Source: CAWUKT01 sp041565275 (lineage in GTDB: Bacteria; Bacteroidota; Bacteroidia; J057; JADKCL01). From it: a stretch of 6,687 nucleotides of DNA. The stretch spans positions 1 through 6,687 of the forward strand of contig JBFGVE010000151.1 of assembly GCA_041565275.1 (NCBI GenBank), given 5' to 3'. The translations under genes were made by a program, and so were the position numbers. The first letter of the stretch is position 1; each line of letters begins with the position of its first letter. The notes beneath the pieces are model-generated. The model was not told the origin of the DNA and made no database searches. It was given only the letters and a program-made list of their open reading frames with translations. This document shows, one piece after another, positions 1-5,616 of this stretch.

Positions 1-3000
1 CATAGCGGTCTCCCAATTCAACCGAATGGCATTGTTGTCTGGAGTCGCAGCAAAGTGTGCCCAAGTAACCGGCAACAAGCAATCAAGGAATATGTCTAGG
101 GTATCTTCACAACCATTGAGATCTGTTGCTATAACCTGATAGGTTGTGTTTCCTACCAACCCAACTGCAGAATTCCCAAATTGAGGCGGAGAAGTCAACC
201 ACTGATAGTTATACGGGCCATTTCCTCCACTGGCATTGACCTCTATGATGCCATCATTATCGGTACAGTAAGGTGTCATGGTATCGACAAGTGCTACGTC
301 TACCGGGACAGGCTCAGGGATAGTGACCAGAGCTCCACCAGGGCAACCGGGGTTTCCAATATCAAAAATGGTAACAGCATAAGTTCCGGCGGGAAGAGGT
401 GTGGTAGTTGCTCCATTTCCTCCCACAGGTGCTCCAGAGGTAGTATCTATCCAATTGTAAACAAATACAGGGCCAATACCACCTGAATGCGCTATGGTAG
501 CGGAACCGTCATTTCCACCCGCACAGGTGACTGGGCTTATCCCCGCGATAAATGGACTCAGCAGACCCGGTCCGGGACCAACAGTAATGACTGTTGAATC
601 CTGGCATCCATTTGCAGCATCTGACACCACTACCGGATAATTACCAGCAAGCAAGTTCGGAACAGATGCAGTTGTCTGGCCAATTGTAGTCCAATCATAT
701 GAGTATGATCCCGACCCTCCAGATACACTCACGGCTGCTACGCCGTTGGCTCCACAAGTTGCAGAAGTGGGGCTAGGTGCCAGAATAAGATCATTAACAG
801 TTACCGTAACATTACTTTGATCCGCACAATTCCCAGTGGAATTGACGCCTGTTACCGTGTAAGTCGTAGTGTTGGATGGATAGGCCACTACGCTGGGACC
901 GGTGGTGGTATTCAATCCAGAACCAGGTGTCCAGGTAAAAGTCGAAGCACCGGATGCTGTCAAAGATACACCTGTTCCATCACCGGCACAAAATGCTGTA
1001 GGGCCAGCAAAAGCTACATCGGGCTGCGCATCTACAAAGATGTGAATCGTATCCATAACAGATGCACCGCAACAATCTGTGATGTATTGCAACGTGACAT
1101 AGTAATCTCCAACTGCATTGAAGGTAACACCTGAAACAAGATCAAATGAGGTTCCGCTGTAAGTATTGGGGGTTGCTCCCCCTCCCATGGTCCAGTTGTA
1201 TATAAAATTTGAACCTGAATTGAGGGCCTGGAAGTCTACAGACTCTCCTTCACAAATTCGAAATTCACCAGCCTGCAGGGGTGCAGTTGTTCCTGCTTGG
1301 GGAATGACACCTGAGCCGAGGATGATGTTGGCAAATCCTGTATACGTATCACCGGAGCGAATGATATTCTTTCGGCCTGTAGATGAGTACGTTGTGGTCA
1401 CTGTAGCGCCTGTGGGAGTTTGGGGCGAAGCTCCAGTTCCAAGGTTCCACAAGCTGGAACTTGGGGCGGAATAATCTATACTGCTGGCCGTACAGGAAAT
1501 ATTATCCATAAAAATAGTTGGTTGACCAGACAAGTTGAAGGTTGAAACATCTATTGAAAGAGGGTTCCCTCCATCAATGCGGATAGCATGAGATTCTCCA
1601 CCTGCACCATCTCCACCAACACCACCATTTCCACCTCTTCCACCGTCTCCACCCCTACCTCCACACCCGATTTCGAAATCATTCAAATCGTCCTCGCCAC
1701 CAGCTCCACCGGTTCCACCATTCCCACCGGCTCCGCCGGCTCCACCTGATCCACCCGGTCCTGCAAGCCCGCCGGCAACATTACAATCTACTACTTGACC
1801 ACCAGAGCCATTGGAAAATAAGTACATTGCTACTGAAGTTCCACCGCCATACCCGCCAGTTCCGCCGGTAGCTCCCTGACCTCCCCCTCCTCCGCCGCCG
1901 CCGCTCGCGCCTGCCCCATTGTTACATGTTAATCCACCTTCACCGGCACCGCCACCGCCACCGCGGCCACCTTGTCCACCTTGTCCATCAGTACCCGTTC
2001 CTCCCAAGCCACCCGGATTGAAAAAACCACCGCTGTAAGATCCACTGCTTCCGGCCGCCGCCGCACTTCCATCGACACCGTTAGCACCGGCACACCCGAT
2101 GTCTCCACTCAATGCCCCGTCACATGCACCAATAACGGGGTTGCAACCACTTGCTATGCCGGGTCCGCCACCACAAGCGTTAGATGCACCACCAAAGCTA
2201 GCTCCTCCAATTCCTCCAGTTCCCCCATTGCGATTTTCCTGACCACCTCTGGCACCACCGCCACCGCCGCCACCGGCACGGTAATTTGTTGCTGAACCGC
2301 CGGCACCACCAGAGACACCCGTAGTGCAACATCCACCTGCTGCTGCAGCTCCAACCCCTCCCGGCCCCGATCCTGATCCACCACCTGCACCACCATTTCC
2401 ACCCGCACGGGCAACGTCCTGATCATCTGAATTTCCATTCAGGCCACTCCCCCCGTCTGCGCCATCGGAGCCATCGGAGCCACTGGAACCTGAATCACCA
2501 GGACCAGCATTTCCGGGAAGGATCTGACAGCGTGTAAAATTATAATTGCTACAATTGGTCATGTGGACACCATAAGTACTGATACCATAAGTACCAAGCA
2601 CATTAGAGGGCGCATCTGCGGTCGTGATCGTAAGATCCTGGAAACGGAAATCAGATTGACCGCTGATATAAAAGGCAGTAATTCGCGGAGCTGCTCCGAT
2701 CGCATCTTCCACATTTGCAGAAGTCCTGTTAATCGTGGTGGCTCCGGCCTGAGAAGTTTTCCGCCATCCGTTTGACCGGTCGAATCCCCCTTCGATGGTC
2801 AAAAAGCTGGTCACATTGGTGATGGCACTGTTAATGGTGTAAGTGCCGATATCCATCTTGATAACGCTATTGTTACAAGAGGCCATGCCAATAGCAGTTA
2901 CAAAATCAGCAGGATCAGTTGAAGAGCCAACGCCCGTCGCACCTGGAGAAGTATAGATAACATTGCATGCAGTTCCTGATGGATCGGCAATATTGACAAC

Positions 3001-4599
3001 TGCCGTATCTGTATTTTGGCAACCATTTGCATCAGTTACTGTAACAATATAGGAGGTGGTAACTGTGGGAGATACACTTTCGGTAGGGCCGCTACCACCA
3101 GAACTCCAGGTGTAACCAGTTGCGGATGGAGCATTGGCTGTCAAAAGTAAACTTGCACCCGGGCAACTGAAAGCATTTTGCGGATTAATCACAACACTTG
3201 GCCTAGGTGGGACAACCACATTGACTACCTCTGTGAGATTACATCCATCTGCAAACGATGCAGTGACCGTATAGGCAGTGGTGACCAAAGGTGACGCCAC
3301 CGGATTTGAACAATTGGTACAGCTAAGGCCCGTAGAAGGGGCCCAAGAATAGGAAAGTGCAGGCGAACCGGTTACACTTAAGCTGGCCATACCACCATTA
3401 CAAATAGTCTGGTCTGGTCCCACACTGACATTGTTGGAGGTACCAGTGACGATGATCTCGTAGGAAAAGGTATTTACCCCTTGCAGAACACAAGCATCAT
3501 CAACCACGGTTACTGTAAAAAAATTACTCCCCAAATCGGTAACACCAGGGGTCCAGCAAAAAGTAGCAGTAGGAGCCGTAGTACCCTGGCCTGAAAATGA
3601 AATTTGGCCATTGGGAATACCACTGTTCCAATTCATAATGATGTTATCTCCATTGATGTCTGATCCGAAAATATCGAAACAGAGCACAGAACCCACACAT
3701 ACGGTGGTTTGGTATATACCAGTGCCATTGATACCGGAAGCGACCGGTGCCTGGTTGGAACAATTGATGACCCTGAACTGCATATCACGGATAACTTCGC
3801 CAATTTGGATTCCATTTCTGAATTCCTGAACACGTACACATATAACCCCTACTTGGATCGTGTTAGGGGTGAAAGTGATGGTACCTGTAGCCGGATCAAT
3901 TGCCACCCCAGATAAAGTTGCAAGAGGGTTTACCCCGGAATATCCGGCTGCATAGCCTACCCCTGCAGCAGCAGACTGACGACAATTGGAAAGAGAAAAT
4001 ACCAAGCTATCATTGTCAGGATCACTCACGCCGTGTGAATAAGATACAGGTTGGTTGATACAGACAATCGGAGTAGGGTCATTGACAAATACGGGTGAAC
4101 TGTTACAAGGTGAAGTAGTGTTGTCCAGATTTGCGTAAATGTAAAAGCTCTGGCTACCTGGGCTGGAAAGTGTGTTAATTGCATTGTTCCTGCAGCAGGT
4201 TGACCAGCCTAAGACCCAATCGTCGCCGCACCCTTGCGGAAGGTTGAGCGTTCCGGTATAATTCCATTGCTCAATTCCAAAAGGACCACTGCCACCACCA
4301 CAATTGCTACTCGAGGAAGCGCAAATCGGAGTGACATCAACTGCAGGTCCAGACTGGACAAGGGTAATCGTGGCACTGACACCACAATTTGCAGAGGAAT
4401 AAGTCATTATATATGAATTATCGGGTAGTATTCCTCCACAATCCCTAAAAAATTGTAGTCGGACTTGGTACTGCCCATTTCCTACACATTGAAAAGTCAG
4501 ATCAGCTCCCATTGAATGAGTAGCCTTCAGATTTGTAGTTCCTGCAAGGAGAAAGGCAGTGAAAAACCATAGATGACGGAGGTTTTTGAGGGTAAACAT
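1..4599 (-). CDS. Giant secreted multidomain surface protein (adhesin-like, probable T9SS substrate), C-terminus cut by window edge
   Basis: Reading minus-strand codons from the ATG at 4599-4597 gives 1533 residues without a stop up to position 1, so the gene is 3'-partial. Order of parts: signal peptide (1-26); Cys-rich N-terminal module (about 27-280) with ATHSMGADLTF, a FFRDCGG motif and a WSTCCRNNAI motif, a combination I associate with Bacteroidota surface proteins; a cadherin/Ig-like segment (281-386); two Ig/PKD-like domains (about 389-463 and 464-540, each with a TTxYxVT strand); a beta-helix-like region (541-695) interrupted and followed by glycine-rich tracts (696-1001); PKD/Ig-like domains (about 1037-1270); SprB-like repeats (1271-1507). 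The last residues, LPVTWAHFAATPDNNAIRLN then WETAM, resemble the linker before a T9SS sorting domain, which would lie outside the window. Likely role, by inference: exported or cell-surface adhesion or structural protein. No catalytic motif seen. No clear Shine-Dalgarno sequence precedes the start; the start was chosen for the signal peptide that follows it. Confidence 0.92.
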   Translation of the reverse strand, partial: MFTLKNLRHLWFFTAFLLAGTTNLKATHSMGADLTFQCVGNGQYQVRLQFFRDCGGILPDNSYIMTYSSANCGVSATITLVQSGPAVDVTPICASSSSNCGGGSGPFGIEQWNYTGTLNLPQGCGDDWVLGWSTCCRNNAINTLSSPGSQSFYIYANLDNTTSPCNSSPVFVNDPTPIVCINQPVSYSHGVSDPDNDSLVFSLSNCRQSAAAGVGYAAGYSGVNPLATLSGVAIDPATGTITFTPNTIQVGVICVRVQEFRNGIQIGEVIRDMQFRVINCSNQAPVASGINGTGIYQTTVCVGSVLCFDIFGSDINGDNIIMNWNSGIPNGQISFSGQGTTAPTATFCWTPGVTDLGSNFFTVTVVDDACVLQGVNTFSYEIIVTGTSNNVSVGPDQTICNGGMASLSVTGSPALSYSWAPSTGLSCTNCSNPVASPLVTTAYTVTASFADGCNLTEVVNVVVPPRPSVVINPQNAFSCPGASLLLTANAPSATGYTWSSGGSGPTESVSPTVTTSYIVTVTDANGCQNTDTAVVNIADPSGTACNVIYTSPGATGVGSSTDPADFVTAIGMASCNNSVIKMDIGTYTINSAITNVTSFLTIEGGFDRSNGWRKTSQAGATTINRTSANVEDAIGAAPRITAFYISGQSDFRFQDLTITTADAPSNVLGTYGISTYGVHMTNCSNYNFTRCQILPGNAGPGDSGSSGSDGSDGADGGSGLNGNSDDQDVARAGGNGGAGGGSGSGPGGVGAAAAGGCCTTGVSGGAGGSATNYRAGGGGGGGARGGQENRNGGTGGIGGASFGGASNACGGGPGIASGCNPVIGACDGALSGDIGCAGANGVDGSAAAAGSSGSYSGGFFNPGGLGGTGTDGQGGQGGRGGGGGAGEGGLTCNNGAGASGGGGGGGGQGATGGTGGYGGGTSVAMYLFSNGSGGQVVDCNVAGGLAGPGGSGGAGGAGGNGGTGGAGGEDDLNDFEIGCGGRGGDGGRGGNGGVGGDGAGGESHAIRIDGGNPLSIDVSTFNLSGQPTIFMDNISCTASSIDYSAPSSSLWNLGTGASPQTPTGATVTTTYSSTGRKNIIRSGDTYTGFANIILGSGVIPQAGTTAPLQAGEFRICEGESVDFQALNSGSNFIYNWTMGGGATPNTYSGTSFDLVSGVTFNAVGDYYVTLQYITDCCGASVMDTIHIFVDAQPDVAFAGPTAFCAGDGTGVSLTASGASTFTWTPGSGLNTTTGPSVVAYPSNTTTYTVTGVNSTGNCADQSNVTVTVNDLILAPSPTSATCGANGVAAVSVSGGSGSYSYDWTTIGQTTASVPNLLAGNYPVVVSDAANGCQDSTVITVGPGPGLLSPFIAGISPVTCAGGNDGSATIAHSGGIGPVFVYNWIDTTSGAPVGGNGATTTPLPAGTYAVTIFDIGNPGCPGGALVTIPEPVPVDVALVDTMTPYCTDNDGIIEVNASGGNGPYNYQWLTSPPQFGNSAVGLVGNTTYQVIATDLNGCEDTLDIFLDCLLPVTWAHFAATPDNNAIRLNWETAM
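79..789 (-). other. Three SprB-like/Ig-like repeats (residues 1271-1507) of the surface protein
   Basis: Three consecutive units of about 75-85 residues share the pattern: Cys, then Gly-x-Asp/Asn-Gly, a VSGGSG/HSGGIG/ASGGNG turn, a YxYxW strand (SYSYDW, VFVYNW, YNYQW), a glycine- or threonine-rich stretch, a strand such as GNYPVVVSDAANGC, GTYAVTIFDIGNPGC or TTYQVIATDLNGC, and a final beta strand. This matches the SprB repeat known from the Flavobacterium gliding adhesin SprB. Boundaries, roughly: 1271-1345, 1346-1430, 1431-1507. The units are diverged, so recent duplication is unlikely. Confidence 0.7.
1597..2514 (-). repeat. Glycine-rich low-complexity region (residues 696-1001) inside the surface protein
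   Basis: This in-frame stretch is dominated by glycine. Residues 701-724 form eight consecutive collagen-like Gly-X-Y triplets (GDS GSS GSD GSD, then GAD GGS GLN GNS). Residues 949-969 form seven Gly-Gly-X triplets, and 980-997 form six more. The middle part is less regular, with Gly runs and nine scattered cysteines (757, 758, 809, 819, 826, 836, 892, 939, 979). A non-glycine island at about 921-942 (VAMYLFSNG through VVDCNVA) interrupts it and looks like a beta-helix turn. The DNA is visibly more GC-rich than its flanks, with near-3-bp periodic gcc/acc/tcc on the plus strand. That periodicity produces spurious open frames on both strands, which should not be annotated. Confidence 0.9.
2515..2979 (-). 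other. Beta-helix-like segment (residues 541-694) of the surface protein
   Basis: Residues 541-694 open with CNVIYTSPGATGVGSSTDP, a beginning often seen in pectate-lyase-like or DUF1565-type right-handed beta-helix proteins, where a 'vtsptGxGtssdPtdf' pattern precedes the first turns. Further turn-like strands follow: SVIKMDIGTYTI, SFLTIEGGFD, FRFQDLTITTAD, YGVHMTNCSNYNFTRCQIL. The fold is inferred from this spacing of short hydrophobic strands and Asn/Gly turns. No polysaccharide-lyase catalytic residues are evident, so a structural or binding role is more likely than an enzymatic one. Confidence 0.55.
4522..4599 (-). other. Signal peptide of the surface protein
   Basis: Residues 1-26 have the shape of a Sec signal peptide: a short positive n-region (K5, R8), a hydrophobic core LWFFTAFLLAG at 10-20, and a small-residue end at LKA (24-26), with ATHSMG following. 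Cleavage after A26 is my estimate. It implies Sec export to the periplasm, the first step for T9SS cargo. Confidence 0.82.
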
Positions 4600-4923
4600 G
4601 TGTGGTTCATGAAGAGTATTTCCTAGTTAGAAGTGATTAAACACCCCTGTAAAGCTACCTGCTGGCGACAAAAGAGGTCAGTACCATCCATTGACATAAA
4701 GGACGGTCGGTGCAACGGTTAGTTCATTTTCAAAATCTAATCCAGAAGAGTCTAACCTCACTGATCTGAACTATTAAGTAAAATAATCCTGATCAAATTA
4801 TCAAACGAAAAGAACCACAGAAATCAGCCAAGAGCAACAATTGTCAATTGTCAATGTAATCCATTCACTTTAATAAGCATCAAGAAGTTTTATAAGATAG
4901 CCTAAATAAATATGGATGGAGGC
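4600..4923. other. Intergenic region upstream of the surface-protein gene, with no gene seen
   Basis: I see no coding frame worth calling here. It must hold the promoter and leader of the minus-strand surface-protein gene. On the minus strand there are only near-matches to the Bacteroidota -7 element TAnnTTTG: TAATTTG, one base short, at 4800-4794, and TAGATTTTG, one base long, at 4739-4731. Neither has a convincing TTG at the right distance, so I do not assign a promoter. Confidence 0.5.
4838..4855. repeat. 7-bp tandem repeat (caattgt, about 2.6 copies)
   Basis: The plus strand reads caattgt caattgt caat. Read on the minus strand it gives ATTGACA twice, so TTGACA occurs twice in tandem. It lies about 240 nt upstream of the surface-protein start. 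A regulatory role is possible but not shown. Confidence 0.75.
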
Positions 4924-4966
4924 AAAAAATCAAGGGAGAGCGTTTGCATTGAAACTGCTCTCCCTT
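4924..4966 (-). terminator. Rho-independent terminator downstream of the thioredoxin gene
   Basis: Perfect 10-bp arms aagggagagc (4932-4941) and gctctccctt (4957-4966) are extended inward by gttt (4942-4945) pairing with aaac (4952-4955). This leaves a 6-nt loop and one unpaired base at 4956. On the minus strand the hairpin is followed after two bases by a run of six T (4929-4924), as expected of an intrinsic terminator. It ends the transcript of the thioredoxin gene, whose stop is 87 nt upstream, and insulates the surface-protein gene. On the plus strand no T-run follows, so it looks one-directional. Confidence 0.88.
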
Positions 4967-4973
4967 ATAATCA

Positions 4974-5004
4974 CCTAAACTAAAACCTAACCTACTAAAC
5001 CTAA
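4974..5004. repeat. Short degenerate cctaa/ttagg motif cluster
   Basis: Between the thioredoxin stop and its terminator, cctaa occurs at 4974, 4986 and 5000, with further ctaaa-type partial copies between them. The minus strand therefore reads as irregular TTAGG/TTTAG repeats in the thioredoxin 3' untranslated region. The copies are imperfect and unevenly spaced. Probably AT-rich low-complexity sequence; no function assigned. Confidence 0.45.
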
Positions 5005-5053
5005 TTTATTACAAGAACGCCCTTTGTACATATCTATTTTTCTATATGGAGAG

Positions 5054-5368
5054 TTATATTGAGTCCCTGACCATTCTCTCCAAGTTTTGAAGGGGAGTAA
5101 AGCCCATGTGGCGCCAGACAACTTTCCCACTTTTGAACAGAATCAGAGTAGGAAAGGCCTCAATAGCCCACTCCCGCATGAAGGGAACATTTTTAGGACC
5201 GTTGATTTTTATTATTCTCAAGTTCTCTCCCATTTTATTCTTTAACTCTTTAAGCACCGGTTTCAGCATAATGCAGGGCCCGCAAGTTTCCGAATAAACA
5301 TCCACCAGAATCGGTACTTTCGATTCTTCGATCAGAGCTCCAAAAGACTTTTCTCTACCTTCACTCAT
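5054..5368 (-). CDS. Thioredoxin-family protein (CGPC active site)
   Basis: A 104-residue protein, the usual length of a single-domain thioredoxin. It has the central strand ILVDVYSETCGPC with redox cysteines C29 and C32, a buried acid D23 (equivalent to E. coli Trx D26), P37 in the active-site helix (PVLKEL), the cis-proline P73 in EAFPTLILF, and a final strand and helix VVWRHMGF to ERMVRDSI. There is no signal peptide, so it should act in the cytoplasm as a dithiol-disulfide reductant. Oddity: the Trp that normally precedes CGPC is Thr28, and the usual acidic loop after the third strand reads KINGPKN. These make it a divergent member rather than a canonical trxA. The start is supported by an AGGAG on the minus strand (5385-5381), 12 nt from the ATG. 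The next feature downstream is a terminator. Confidence 0.93.
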   Translation of the reverse strand: MSEGREKSFGALIEESKVPILVDVYSETCGPCIMLKPVLKELKNKMGENLRIIKINGPKNVPFMREWAIEAFPTLILFKSGKVVWRHMGFTPLQNLERMVRDSI

Positions 5369-5380
5369 CGTATTTGCTTA

Positions 5381-5385
5381 CTCCT
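5381..5385 (-). promoter_or_regulatory. Shine-Dalgarno site of the thioredoxin gene
   Basis: The minus strand reads AGGAG 12 nt before the ATG at 5368. The spacing is long for a classic site but supports this start. An upstream ATG within ATGTAATATAGGAG is followed at once by TAA and cannot be the start. Confidence 0.6.
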
Positions 5386-5483
5386 ATATTACATGGCAGG
5401 TAACATACTTAATACCAGTAACGAGGTTCTTGTATAAAAGGTTTAAAGACCGGCAATGGGATTTATCCTTCCAACTTAAGAGC

Positions 5484-5522
5484 TTTTCCACTAGCGGAAA
5501 ACTGCTATTTATTGCAGTTTCC
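5484..5522. promoter_or_regulatory. Overlapping, mutually exclusive inverted repeats in the divergent intergenic region
   Basis: Three segments share one middle arm. ttttcc (5484-5489) pairs perfectly with ggaaaa (5496-5501) across a 6-nt loop. The same middle segment, ggaaaactgc (5496-5505), pairs with gcagtttcc (5514-5522) across an 8-nt loop with one bulged A. Both hairpins cannot form together. The location between divergent genes fits an operator or a switchable leader structure, but neither is shown. No T-run follows on the plus strand. Confidence 0.45.
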
Positions 5523-5551
5523 TTGTAAATTCGTCCTGTGTTGTAAATTCG
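5523..5551 (+). promoter_or_regulatory. Possible Bacteroidota-type promoter for the plus-strand pair
   Basis: TTG at 5523-5525 is followed after 18 nt by TAAATTCG at 5544-5551, one mismatch from the Bacteroidota -7 element TAnnTTTG at an acceptable spacing from the TTG -33 element. Transcription would begin near 5558, giving a leader of about 58 nt. Both elements sit in the tandem duplication, which places them in this register. This rests on weak consensus matching and is inference only. Confidence 0.3.
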
Positions 5552-5558
5552 TCCTGTG
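5523..5558. repeat. Exact 18-bp tandem duplication
   Basis: The unit ttgtaaattcgtcctgtg occurs twice back to back with no mismatch, at 5523-5540 and 5541-5558. It lies 58 nt before the start of the 177-residue protein. Identity over all 18 bases suggests a recent slippage duplication, or an assembly artefact. Confidence 0.95.
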
Positions 5559-5604
5559 AAGGTTTAAGCTAGACCAATGCTGCCTCTCACCTTACTTTTT
5601 ATGT

Positions 5605-5611
5605 AGGAAAG
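5605..5611 (+). promoter_or_regulatory. Ribosome binding site of the 177-residue gene
   Basis: aggaaag lies just upstream of the ATG at 5617, with AGGA ending 8 nt before it. This supports the chosen start. Confidence 0.6.
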
Positions 5612-5616
5612 AATTA

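Noticed and set aside
181..1474. Plus-strand open frames (181-486, 817-1134, 1166-1474)
   Set aside because: They lie antisense to the continuous 1533-codon minus-strand gene, have no recognisable domains, and show Cys/Ser/Arg-rich translations typical of the reverse of PKD-repeat coding sequence.
1972..2438. Frames at 1972-2295 (plus) and 2154-2438 (minus) in the glycine-rich region
   Set aside because: They are low-complexity Thr/Ser- or Val/Leu-rich translations of the periodic glycine-coding DNA in wrong frames.
1597..2514. CRISPR-like or DNA-level satellite repeat
   Set aside because: The periodicity comes from glycine codons in an intact frame. There are no equal-length spacers or identical repeat units at the DNA level.
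2563..4416. Plus-strand frames at 2563-2775, 3611-3829, 3709-3915 and 4234-4416, and a minus-strand frame at 3633-3839
   Set aside because: All overlap the surface-protein gene in other frames, with no domain or ribosome-binding support.
4527..4610. Upstream out-of-frame ATG on the minus strand (4610) opening a 27-codon frame overlapping the surface-protein start
   Set aside because: It has no ribosome binding site or recognisable content and disrupts the signal-peptide reading. Most likely chance.
4924..4966. Hairpin as a small RNA or transposon end
   Set aside because: The T-run on one side only, 87 nt after the thioredoxin stop, is fully explained by an intrinsic terminator. There is no target duplication or transposase nearby.
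5106..5297. Plus-strand frame antisense to the thioredoxin gene
   Set aside because: The thioredoxin frame has full active-site and cis-proline motifs; this one has none.
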